Below are positions 1-5,989 of a stretch of DNA of 7,146 nucleotides, one piece after another. Made by a program: the position numbers and the translations under genes. Under the pieces are notes generated by a model, which did not search any database, was not told the DNA's origin, and saw only the letters and a list, made by a program, of their open reading frames with translations. This DNA comes from Brevibacillus sp. (GTDB lineage Bacteria; Bacillota; Bacilli; Brevibacillales; Brevibacillaceae), in contig JARDZO010000280.1 of the NCBI GenBank assembly GCA_029240815.1, positions 1 through 7,146 of the forward strand, read 5' to 3'. Numbering within the stretch: the stretch's first letter is position 1; each line of letters opens with the position of its first letter.

Positions 1-201
1 GGAGAAGATGGCGGCTTCATTTGGAGATGCAAAAGAAAGGGGATACGCGTCTATTCGGGAAGCCGTTATCACTACTGTTACGTTCGTCGGGAGAATCGAC
101 ATAGCCACACGTGGAAAACAACCCGTTCAAAATTGCTGACTCAGAAACATAGACGTATCGCCTATACAAGCGACTTTCGAAAATGGGTAACAAAAAGATG
201 A
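1..201 (+). CDS. Glycosyltransferase-like protein, C-terminal fragment (5' end outside window)
   Basis: An open reading frame enters from the left edge in frame 1 and stops at TGA 199-201, giving 66 codons. It begins GEDGGFIWRC, continues KGIRVYSGSRYHYCYVRR and then SHTWK. An acidic ED followed by F.WR, a 'G..vy..dryny.yvR' strand and a HTW motif is how I remember the tail of family-2-like (GT-A fold) glycosyltransferase domains in Firmicutes, where the acidic pair lies near the catalytic base and the HTW segment near the end. The tail is very basic (KTTRSK, QKHRR, RKWVTKR), which could suit contact with phosphorylated or membrane surfaces. It is the only plus-strand gene and converges on the exporter gene; the terminator at 263-296 would end it. 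Family assignment comes from recalled motifs on a short fragment, and the acceptor sugar or substrate cannot be deduced. Confidence 0.68.
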   Translation, partial: GEDGGFIWRCKRKGIRVYSGSRYHYCYVRRENRHSHTWKTTRSKLLTQKHRRIAYTSDFRKWVTKR

Positions 202-262
202 ATGATGGTTAGTCAATAATCCCGTCTACAAAAGGCTTACATGTGCTCTGTTGCGCGCAAGC

Positions 263-296
263 AAAAAAGCGGCTGCCTCCCAGGCAACCGCTTTTT
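263..296. terminator. Bidirectional intrinsic terminator between convergent genes
   Basis: GCGGCTGCCT (269-278), loop CCC, AGGCAACCGC (282-291) form a 10-bp stem with a single C/A mismatch. Six A precede it (263-268) and five T follow (292-296), so it has a U-tract in both directions. It can end the plus-strand gene stopping at 201 and the minus-strand exporter stopping at 327. The stretch 202-262 holds nothing else recognisable. Confidence 0.9.
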
Positions 297-326
297 CTTC
301 ATCGAATAGGTACCGCTCCATTTTCC

Positions 327-1322
327 TCATTCCGCAAGAGCTTGTCCTGTTTTCTCGTCACTGTTTTTGCCCAGCTCCTGTTTGATGAACAAGTAGCGTT
401 CGATCTCACGCAGCAAGATAAACAAAGAAGCGCGCGTCTCGAATTCCTCACGCGAAGTCGGCAGGCCGGTTTCTTTGATCTCATGGCGCATCACGCGCAG
501 CTGGTCCAAAAAGCGGTAGGCCGTATTTCCCGGATGCACCGAGTCACTGAGCCGTTCCAAAAAGTCGGCTATCTGGTGGCCTTGAGGTACCTGTGTGTCC
601 AAGGTAGACACGATCGGCATCATTCGCTCCAGCAATTCAAACTGCTTGTCACGCATGACAAAATACTGGTAGTACGGATCTTCATCCCGTTTGCCCAACC
701 GATTGTCCACGGAGCGCGACGCGAGCTGGACCGCCTTGTCGAGCAGCCCGGGAGTCTCAATCATTTCCCGGCCGTCCCACTCACTCTCTCCATGCCGCAA
801 ATAGTAGGAGAACTCTTTGAGGATTCTAACAAAGTTCTTTTCTACCTGGCCTTGCATTGTCTTCAGTTCTTTATCCAGACTCGGCATGTACAGGTTGACG
901 ATCAACGCTACCCCTACACCGATCAAGAGCAAAGCCAGCTCATTCACAATCAGCGCCGCGTCCATTCGCTGTGACGAGTAGAGGTGCATCATAACGACCA
1001 TGCTGCTGATAAAGCCTTCCTGAATGCCAAAGCGTACGGCTAGCGGTAAAAAAATAAGGATCGCCAGCATGATCGCCAGCGGTGAATAACCAAGCAGCGC
1101 GAACAACGCCATTCCGATCCCAAGGCCCAACAAGCTGGCTAGAATCCGGTTGCCCACCGTGCGAAACGACTTTTTGACCGTCACTTGAATACACAAGATC
1201 GTAATAATCCCTGCAGAAGCTGGAAACATCAAATCAAACTGCTGAGCGAGCAAGATTGATACAGCCGTTCCAATGGCCGTTTTCAGCGTGCGATATCCGA
1301 TTTTTAATGATAGGAATCTCAG
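327..1322 (-). CDS. Aromatic acid exporter family (ArAE_1 / YqjA-like) membrane protein
   Basis: Reading from CTG 1322 gives 331 residues. The first ~145 are hydrophobic with about six membrane segments (roughly 12-30, 33-48, 60-78, 81-97, 103-115, 121-143). Segment two contains FPASAGIITIL, the conserved 'pspvfAGIaAIfaiQ'-like signature of the UPF0421/ArAE_1 family (B. subtilis YqjA and YgaE). The remaining ~180 residues are soluble, charged and helical, fitting the ArAE_1 C-terminal domain. Function is named by analogy with FUSC/AaeB efflux proteins; no substrate is demonstrated by sequence. Start choice: the first usual start codon, TTG at 1253, has no Shine-Dalgarno and would delete membrane segment one, whereas CTG 1322 has GGAGGGG seven bases upstream and restores KIGYRTLKTAIGTAVSI, normal for this family. 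The frame is closed at TAA 1374-1376. Terminators on both sides suggest a single-gene unit. A weak promoter (TTGGTT 1400-1405, 16 bp, TACAGT 1378-1383) is possible. Confidence 0.85.
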   Translation of the reverse strand: MRFLSLKIGYRTLKTAIGTAVSILLAQQFDLMFPASAGIITILCIQVTVKKSFRTVGNRILASLLGLGIGMALFALLGYSPLAIMLAILIFLPLAVRFGIQEGFISSMVVMMHLYSSQRMDAALIVNELALLLIGVGVALIVNLYMPSLDKELKTMQGQVEKNFVRILKEFSYYLRHGESEWDGREMIETPGLLDKAVQLASRSVDNRLGKRDEDPYYQYFVMRDKQFELLERMMPIVSTLDTQVPQGHQIADFLERLSDSVHPGNTAYRFLDQLRVMRHEIKETGLPTSREEFETRASLFILLREIERYLFIKQELGKNSDEKTGQALAE

Positions 1323-1329
1323 TCCTGCT

Positions 1330-1336
1330 CCCCTCC
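1330..1336 (-). promoter_or_regulatory. Ribosome binding site deciding a CTG start
   Basis: On the minus strand GGAGGGG sits seven bases before CTG 1322-1320. No ATG, GTG or TTG occurs in frame between the upstream stop at 1374-1376 and TTG 1253, and TTG 1253 has no purine-rich stretch before it. This site therefore supports initiation at CTG. Confidence 0.6.
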
Positions 1337-1428
1337 ATGCTAGTAAAATAATAAATGGGTGCCCTCTTCTCCCTTACACTGTACCAAAAAGTGCTAAGGA
1401 ACCAAAGTAAAGACTTCGTTACCCAAAG

Positions 1429-1462
1429 AAAAAAGCGGTCGACCTCCTCATGAGGCAACCGC
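1429..1462 (-). terminator. Intrinsic terminator after the SLH-VOC unit
   Basis: On the minus strand GCGGT (1462-1458) pairs with ACCGC (1439-1435); inside it the palindrome CCTCATGAGG (1446-1455) adds a second short stem. Six T follow (1434-1429). It lies 15 bases past the stop of the possible mini-ORF at 1478 and before the exporter's 5' region, so it separates the two units. Its 5' arm, GCGGTTGCCT, matches the minus-strand 5' arm of the terminator at 263-296. Confidence 0.8.
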
Positions 1463-1477
1463 CAATGGACGAACCTA

Positions 1478-1576
1478 TCACAGATTTTTTCCGCACTTCG
1501 GACAATATTGAAGTCCGAACCGCAGATTGAGAGGATCGCTTTCCTCTTGCGAATCCGTTATATCAAACAGGGACAT
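1478..1576 (-). CDS. Possible 32-residue zinc-knuckle mini-ORF overlapping the VOC gene
   Basis: ATG 1576-1574 opens a 32-codon frame that overlaps the last 14 bases of the VOC gene and stops at TGA 1480-1478, just before the terminator. The peptide starts MSLFDITDSQEESD and ends NLRFGLQYCPKCGKNL. The ending is a convincing zinc-ribbon half: CPKCG preceded by an alternating hydrophobic strand, as seen at the end of many small Firmicute proteins. Only one CxxC is present, so a full zinc site would need a dimer or a partner. There is no Shine-Dalgarno at the ATG, so expression would depend on coupling to termination of VOC translation. Alternatively it is the surviving 3' end of an older small gene. 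The frame stays open back to 1678 inside the VOC gene, but those residues look like an out-of-frame shadow. Confidence 0.4.
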   Translation of the reverse strand: MSLFDITDSQEESDPLNLRFGLQYCPKCGKNL

Positions 1577-1919
1577 GCGCGAGGATATTGACAAGCTTTC
1601 CAAATGGATCCCGAACATAGAAGCGTCGCACGCCCCAAGGTTCATCTGCTGGCCCATATTCGATGGGGAAACCCGCATGCTTCACGCGTTCTAACGCCGT
1701 CTCTATGTCATCTACTTCAACCGATAGATCAGGAGTAGGCGAGTCAGAACCTCCCTGTGAGGCAAAGCTGATTTGAACGCTCATTTCTTCGTTGGACCCG
1801 TACGTGGCGATCCAGCCGTGATCCATGACGACATCCAAGCCGAGCACATCCTGGTAAAAGCTTTTCGCTGTACTGATGTTCTGTGTATCGATGTTGGTGA
1901 CGATTCGTTTGACCTTCAT
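1563..1919 (-). CDS. VOC (glyoxalase / bleomycin-resistance fold) family protein
   Basis: 118 residues with the usual single-chain VOC layout of two beta-alpha-beta-beta-beta halves. The first half runs from VTNIDTQNISTAKSFYQDVLGL (helix 'a..FY.dvLGl', residues 7-28) to MSVQISF; the second has LSVEVDDIETALERVKHAGF (65-84) and the hallmark RRFYVRDPFGKLVNIL (98-113). Most VOC enzymes have a metal-binding Glu after DP.G..vE; here Asn111 occupies that place, and the first strand shows T/N rather than His, so the classic glyoxalase I metal set is not obvious. A binding or resistance role, or an unknown reaction, is as likely as lyase or dioxygenase activity. ATG 1919 has GGAGG six bases upstream. 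It follows the SLH gene by 58 bases with no terminator between, so it is probably co-transcribed. Substrate unknown. Confidence 0.88.
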   Translation of the reverse strand: MKVKRIVTNIDTQNISTAKSFYQDVLGLDVVMDHGWIATYGSNEEMSVQISFASQGGSDSPTPDLSVEVDDIETALERVKHAGFPIEYGPADEPWGVRRFYVRDPFGKLVNILAHVPV

Positions 1920-1977
1920 TTGTGGCCTCCATTATTTTTTTGCTCCACTTTCCTTGCGACTTCAAGGTCAACACTCT

Positions 1978-4233
1978 CTACTCCTGTGCCCGTTTGAGCT
2001 CAACTAGATCTTGCATCAGCTGTGCGGCATCGCCCTTCGTCAACGGAGCATTCGGCTGGAAGGCGGTACTCGTTTTGCTCGGCAAAAGCCCTAAGGCATG
2101 TACGATCGTCACGGCAGGATTATCCTGTTTCTGCACATCTGGATAGGCAGACACGAAAATGCCTGACTTGTTCAACAGGTCTCCGTAGCCAAGAAGTCTG
2201 GCGACCATGTCCGCCGTTTGGGCGCGAGTAATGGCCTTGTCCGGCTCAAAACGCGTGCCTTCCTTTGCGATGATTCCGTACTGAATTCCCTTTTGAATGA
2301 CGGAATATTGAGGGTGTTGGGTATTCACATCAGCGAACTGAAAGCTCTCTTCTTCTTCGTCATCTGACCGCGAGACCAGCGACGAATGAAATTCGAACCG
2401 ATTGGTCAGACGTGCCATCAGCTGCGCCATTTCACCACGTGTCACCTGCTTGTCAGGTTCCAGCTTGCCTTCCTCCGCTGACATGAATCCCATGCGTACG
2501 GCATATTCCAATGCCTCTTGCTGCGGGTGACCTGCGAGATCCTGCGGTTGCTGTTTTTTGCGTTCCTGTTCGAAGCTGATCCATTTGCCTGAAAGGGCAT
2601 CGACGACACCTTGATCACCGACATAGCGATAGACCAGCAGCGGATTGGCATTAGGGTCGGATAAATCTTTCATGCCGATTTGCGGCTGGTAATAAGTCAG
2701 CATCCATGTTTTTTGTGTCTGCTCCACTTTTTTTGCTGCGGCAAGATCGATCGTTTGCTTTCCACTGATTGCGGAAAGGTCTGGCACTTCACTCATTCTT
2801 ACTCGCATTGCTTCCGCTTTACCTGTCTCTGGATTGACCTCTACATAGAATCCGGCTTTTTCGATCCGAATCCCGTCCTTCATCCAGCCGAATTCTATCT
2901 GGTACTGACTGCCTCGTTGCAATATCTCTTGCAGATACGGTTCGGTAGGTGTCTCACCCGTGAGATAGATCTCCCCTAGTCTTTCGGAATAAAAGGTCTT
3001 CACTAGCTGGATGGCACTGGCTTCCGCTTCTTTCCACGAGACGGCTTTCTCAATCTTTCTCCCCGTCTCGCCAAAGCGAGCACGCTCGTTCAAACTGAAT
3101 TCCTCGAGTTCCCCGCGGTCGTCAATTCGCAATTCGACCGTATCGGCTGTCTTTTCTTTGCTTTGCAAAGGGGTAAAATCAAACTTCCAGTTTCGGATCT
3201 CCACCCCGTCCGGACCTGAGCTGGCTCCCCCTCCCCGGCTGCCCTCCGAGCGGTATTCGCCGGGCATCTTTTTAATCAGCTGCTCTGCGATTCGTTGCGC
3301 TTCTTCTTTCGAGATCAATTTTTGTTTCGTGTCTTTCTTGGAAACGGCCGTCCCTAAAGCCTGAACTGGCTGTCTATCCCCTGCGTTCCCCAGCGCATCG
3401 ATTACCTTGCCGCTGATCGCTTCCACGAACTGCGGATCGTTCTGTCTATACGAATAGACCAGCATGTACTTTCCTCGATCCCGATCATAGCTGCCCGTAA
3501 TACTGGAGAGCTCTTTGTAGACGAGAGAAGGAGCCGCTTTTTCTCGTATGAGATTCTCTGCTCGTTCAGCAGACAAACCTTGAGTTGGAGCGGGCAAATC
3601 GCCTTTGCTCCATTCTTTTGTAAAGGAACTGACTTCGCCTGCCTGATCGATGACGATCTGAAACCCGTTTTCCAGGAAAGGCAGGTCGTTCTCGATTCTC
3701 GTAAACACAAAGACATGTTCCGGCAACTCCGAATATGTGGGGCGAAGTGCACCATATTCGTTGGGTTTGGACAACTTTTTACGTTCATCGGCGCTGGTGA
3801 CCAGTTGCAGGAACTGTGTCGCTTTTTCCAATGCTTTCTCTTTACTGATGGCTTCAGCCGACGAACTCGTTTTCCCTCTGGTATCATAGCGGGAAAATTG
3901 CATCAATTCACCCGTGACTGCATCGATCGTGACATATAGTCCTGCATCGTCCAAACGGTTCCGCCACGAAATATCCCACGATGCCTGCCTGTAATAGGGG
4001 GCACCCTCTGCTTCCTGGAACGTAACGTTATTCTGCTTGTAGTCCGCCGGAATGGAAATCCATTTCTTCGCCAGTTGAATCGCTTGTTCCTTCGTTATAT
4101 GTTGGGCTGGTGCATCAGCGGCGTACACGACAGGTGTCGGAGCAAATGCTGGGAAGATGTTAAAAGCAGGAGTCAATACGAGGGCAACTGACATTCTCGC
4201 TGCCATTTTCCATGCTTTCTTTCCTTTACTCAC
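1978..4233 (-). CDS. Secreted YcdB/YcdC-repeat protein with three C-terminal SLH domains
   Basis: 751 residues from GTG 4233 (AAAGGAG eight bases upstream). A Sec signal peptide (basic KGKKAWK, hydrophobic 11-31) is probably cut after VYA38 or ADA41. The body is PepSY-like YcdB/YcdC (DUF4901-type) sequence in two homologous units. Unit one (~45-283) has ITKEQAIQLAKKW, GLYVTIDAVTGEL (98-110), GFQIVIDQAGEV (190-201) and YMLVYSY...VEAISGKVIDA (256-280). Unit two (~306-554) repeats this order with ISKEEAQRIAEQL, VELRIDDRGELEEF, GFYVEVNPETGKA (461-473) and PLLVYRY...VDALSGKW (531-551). A glycine-rich loop lies near 331-343. Three SLH domains follow at about 567-612, 630-680 and 697-745, with TRAE-type motifs VTRGE, ITRAQ and LTKGD; an acidic DDEEEE linker (624-629) separates the first two. 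SLH domains bind pyruvylated secondary wall polymer, so surface anchoring is expected. PepSY-like domains are often linked to protease inhibition or regulation; the actual role is unknown. Confidence 0.9.
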   Translation of the reverse strand: MSKGKKAWKMAARMSVALVLTPAFNIFPAFAPTPVVYAADAPAQHITKEQAIQLAKKWISIPADYKQNNVTFQEAEGAPYYRQASWDISWRNRLDDAGLYVTIDAVTGELMQFSRYDTRGKTSSSAEAISKEKALEKATQFLQLVTSADERKKLSKPNEYGALRPTYSELPEHVFVFTRIENDLPFLENGFQIVIDQAGEVSSFTKEWSKGDLPAPTQGLSAERAENLIREKAAPSLVYKELSSITGSYDRDRGKYMLVYSYRQNDPQFVEAISGKVIDALGNAGDRQPVQALGTAVSKKDTKQKLISKEEAQRIAEQLIKKMPGEYRSEGSRGGGASSGPDGVEIRNWKFDFTPLQSKEKTADTVELRIDDRGELEEFSLNERARFGETGRKIEKAVSWKEAEASAIQLVKTFYSERLGEIYLTGETPTEPYLQEILQRGSQYQIEFGWMKDGIRIEKAGFYVEVNPETGKAEAMRVRMSEVPDLSAISGKQTIDLAAAKKVEQTQKTWMLTYYQPQIGMKDLSDPNANPLLVYRYVGDQGVVDALSGKWISFEQERKKQQPQDLAGHPQQEALEYAVRMGFMSAEEGKLEPDKQVTRGEMAQLMARLTNRFEFHSSLVSRSDDEEEESFQFADVNTQHPQYSVIQKGIQYGIIAKEGTRFEPDKAITRAQTADMVARLLGYGDLLNKSGIFVSAYPDVQKQDNPAVTIVHALGLLPSKTSTAFQPNAPLTKGDAAQLMQDLVELKRAQE

Positions 4234-4270
4234 AAAAACAACTCCTTTTCTCTATTTGGACACATCACCC

Positions 4271-4291
4271 ATTTTACCATTAATTTGGTAA
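4271..4291 (-). promoter_or_regulatory. Candidate promoter with overlapping operator-like dyad, SLH gene
   Basis: A -10-like TAAAAT (minus strand of 4271-4276) lies 38 bases before the GTG start. Overlapping it is an inverted repeat with perfect 6-bp arms, TTACCA (4274-4279) and TGGTAA (4286-4291), around an AT-only centre. No good -35 is seen; TTGTCT (4297-4302) is 20 bases upstream. The dyad would suit a dimeric regulator blocking the -10, but no regulator is known from this window. Confidence 0.35.
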
Positions 4292-4300
4292 TTAACAGAC

Positions 4301-4341
4301 AAAAAAAAGATCTGCCCACGCGATTCTTTCGCAGGCAGACC
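4301..4341 (-). terminator. Intrinsic terminator of hemQ
   Basis: On the minus strand the stem pairs 4339-4334 with 4316-4311 (TCTGCC/GGCAGA), plus an inner GCGA/TCGC stem (4332-4329 with 4323-4320) and a short loop. Eight T follow (4308-4301). It begins 19 bases after the hemQ stop and precedes the SLH gene's promoter region, so it separates the two. Confidence 0.9.
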
Positions 4342-4359
4342 CTCATCACACTGTATGAA

Positions 4360-5112
4360 TTACACTTCTAGCATTTTTCCGAGCGACTCGACATTCAACA
4401 CATTCCCCACGAGGAAGTTGCCGAATTCACCGAAGCGCGCACTTACTTCATCAAAACGCATTTCGTACACGATGTGTTTGAATTCCAGCGGATCATTGGC
4501 AAACAGGGTGACGCCCCACTCCCAATCATCGAAACCGACGGAGCCGCCGATAATTTGCTTCACTTTCCCTGCATACTTGCGGCCGATCATGCCGTGGGAG
4601 CGCATCATTTCTTGGCGCTCTTGCATCGTCAGCATGTACCAGTTGTCTTGCAGATCGCGTTTTTTGTTCATTGGATAGAAGCAGATGTGCTCCCATTTCG
4701 GCAGGATCGGATACAGACGATCACGCACATGCGGGTTCGCCTTTGGATCTTCACCCGGGTTGTTGACGTAGTTGCTCAGCTCTACGACAGACACATAGGA
4801 GTACGGAGATTCTGTATATGTAGCAAAACGGGTTTTATTAAACGCCGTTTTGATCTGATCCAGCTCTTGCATGGATGGACGCAGGAACATGAACACCAGG
4901 TCAGCCTTGTGGCCCAGGATGGAGTACACCGCTGTGCTTCCTTGGTTCTCTCCCTCATTGGCTTCCCACGTACGGATCAGGGCATTCAGCTCGTCCAACG
5001 CAGCTTGGCGCTCTTGTTCAGATGCCGCTCTCCATTTTTCCCAATTGATGGTGCGGAAATTATGATACGTATACCAACCTTCCAATGTAAGCAACGCTTC
5101 GTTTGCGCTCAT
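4360..5112 (-). CDS. hemQ: HemQ, hydrogen-peroxide-dependent coproheme decarboxylase (heme synthase)
   Basis: 250 residues, the usual length for Firmicute HemQ (chlorite dismutase superfamily), which converts iron-coproporphyrin III to heme b by two H2O2-dependent decarboxylations in the cytoplasm, as a pentamer. The N-terminal half starts LTLEGWYTYHNFRTINW and the second ferredoxin-like half carries the active site. The catalytic Tyr146 and Lys150 lie in CFYPMNKKRD, Arg132 in HVRDRLYP, the proximal heme ligand His173 in MMRSHGMIGRKYAGKV, and distal Gln186 in KVKQIIGGSVGFDDWEWGVTLF. Each is one higher than the S. aureus/Geobacillus numbering (131, 145, 149, 172, 185), so all key residues are intact. 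ATG 5112 has AAAGGAG nine bases upstream. An extended -10 before it and a strong terminator after it suggest a single-gene transcript, with the other hem genes elsewhere. Confidence 0.97.
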   Translation of the reverse strand: MSANEALLTLEGWYTYHNFRTINWEKWRAASEQERQAALDELNALIRTWEANEGENQGSTAVYSILGHKADLVFMFLRPSMQELDQIKTAFNKTRFATYTESPYSYVSVVELSNYVNNPGEDPKANPHVRDRLYPILPKWEHICFYPMNKKRDLQDNWYMLTMQERQEMMRSHGMIGRKYAGKVKQIIGGSVGFDDWEWGVTLFANDPLEFKHIVYEMRFDEVSARFGEFGNFLVGNVLNVESLGKMLEV

Positions 5113-5161
5113 TGAAATCAGCTCCTTTGAAATATCTGGTTATCCCGACTGCAACATTCCC

Positions 5162-5170
5162 AGTATAGCA
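5162..5170 (-). promoter_or_regulatory. Probable extended -10 promoter of hemQ
   Basis: The minus strand reads ATGCTATACT: a TG one base before TATACT (5167-5162), i.e. an extended -10 with five of six consensus bases, 49 bases before the ATG. TTGACT (5185-5180) is only 12 bases upstream, too close to be its -35, which is consistent with reliance on the TG extension. No terminator separates nagB from hemQ, so read-through is also possible. Confidence 0.5.
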
Positions 5171-5203
5171 TAAGGAACAAGTCAATATTCGGAACAGATT
5201 GGT

Positions 5204-5215
5204 GAACAAGCGTTC
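5204..5215. promoter_or_regulatory. LexA/SOS-box-like palindrome GAAC-N4-GTTC
   Basis: GAACAAGCGTTC is a perfect GAAC/GTTC inverted repeat whose centre fits the R-N-R-Y spacing of the Bacillus SOS box (CGAACRNRYGTTYC), but the outer C on each side is T here. It lies 13 bases past the nagB stop and about 37 bases upstream of the hemQ -10, an unusual place for a LexA repressor site. It may be chance. Confidence 0.2.
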
Positions 5216-5228
5216 TTTTCCTGGCAGG

Positions 5229-5972
5229 TCAGCTTCGGGTCTTCGCCGACAGGGCAGAGGCTGCTTCTTCGTCTACGATCACAGTCACGTCTGGATGCTG
5301 CTGCAACAAGGATGCAGGCACGTCCGGAGTCGCTTCCCCTTCCAGCATGCGCTGTACAGCCTCAGCTTTGGCTTTGCCACTTGCCAGCAAGATGATTTTC
5401 TTTGCCCCGAGGATGGTTTGAATGCCCATAGAGACTGCTTGTGTCGGCACTTCCTCGACCGTATCGAAATAGCGAGCATTCGCCTCGATCGTGCTCCCCG
5501 TCAACTGGACGACACGCGTAGTAGTATCTTTCGTTGAGCCTGGTTCATTAAAACCGATATGTCCGTTGTTCCCGATCCCGAGTACTTGTATATCGATCCC
5601 CCCTGCTGCTACAATCGCTTGCTCATAGCGTTTGCACTCCGCTCCGAGATCTTCGACGTCTCCACGGGGAATGTTGGTTTTGTCTGCTGGAAGATTGATG
5701 TGCGAGAACAGATTTTCGTCCATATACGTCCGGTAGCTTTGCGGATGAGTGCCTGGCAACCCGACATATTCATCCAGATTAAAGCTGGAAGCCTGTGAAA
5801 AATCGACGCCCTCCTTTTGATAAATGGCAATCAGCTCCCGATACATCCCAACCGGAGTCCCACCAGTCGCAAGTCCCAATACCATAGCAGGATGGTGTGT
5901 TACCTCATCCGCGATCAGTCGTGCAGCCTGCTTACTCAGATCGTCATAATCTTTTGCGATGACTAGCTTCAT
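5229..5972 (-). CDS. nagB: Glucosamine-6-phosphate deaminase
   Basis: 247 residues, the Bacillus-type length (shorter than the ~266-residue E. coli enzyme, lacking its C-terminal allosteric extension). It converts glucosamine-6-phosphate to fructose-6-phosphate and ammonia in the cytoplasm, feeding amino sugars into glycolysis. Visible motifs: the phosphate loop LGLATGGTP (32-40), FNLDEYVGL with the proton-transfer Asp67, SYRTYM (79-84), and LGIGNNGHIGFNEPG (131-145) with His138 and Glu143. Position 136 is Asn where E. coli has Asp141; from memory B. subtilis NagB also has Asn there, so this is probably family-normal. The C-terminal half has SMGIQTIL and ASGKAKAEAV. ATG 5972 has AGGAG 11 bases upstream, embedded in the end of the regulator gene; the 17-base gap marks a two-gene operon. 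No nagA is present in the window. Confidence 0.96.
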   Translation of the reverse strand: MKLVIAKDYDDLSKQAARLIADEVTHHPAMVLGLATGGTPVGMYRELIAIYQKEGVDFSQASSFNLDEYVGLPGTHPQSYRTYMDENLFSHINLPADKTNIPRGDVEDLGAECKRYEQAIVAAGGIDIQVLGIGNNGHIGFNEPGSTKDTTTRVVQLTGSTIEANARYFDTVEEVPTQAVSMGIQTILGAKKIILLASGKAKAEAVQRMLEGEATPDVPASLLQQHPDVTVIVDEEAASALSAKTRS

Positions 5973-5989
5973 CTATTCTTTCACTCCTG

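Noticed and set aside
243..974. Long plus-strand open frame (243 codons) opposite the exporter gene
   Set aside because: It starts before and runs through the terminator hairpin at 263-296, has no Shine-Dalgarno, low-complexity Gln/His-rich translation and no recognisable motif; it mirrors the codon bias of the real minus-strand gene.
1952..1967. Terminator between the SLH gene and the VOC gene
   Set aside because: The hairpin has only a 5-bp stem and is followed by AAAGTGG on the minus strand, not by a T-tract.
1952..1971. MerR-type promoter in the SLH-VOC gap (TTGACC next to the dyad CCTTG-N6-CAAGG on the minus strand)
   Set aside because: No -10 lies 19 or 20 bases downstream of TTGACC, and no MerR-family gene is in the window; the short dyad is most likely chance.
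4474..5115. 213-codon plus-strand open frame opposite hemQ
   Set aside because: hemQ has every catalytic residue in the other strand; the antisense translation has no domain signature and no ribosome site.
5280..5480. Loss of a catalytic Asp in NagB (Asn136 where E. coli has Asp141), actual residue codon at 5565-5567
   Set aside because: As I recall, Bacillus-type NagB enzymes also have Asn here, so it is a family difference rather than a defect; Asp67, His138 and Glu143 are intact.
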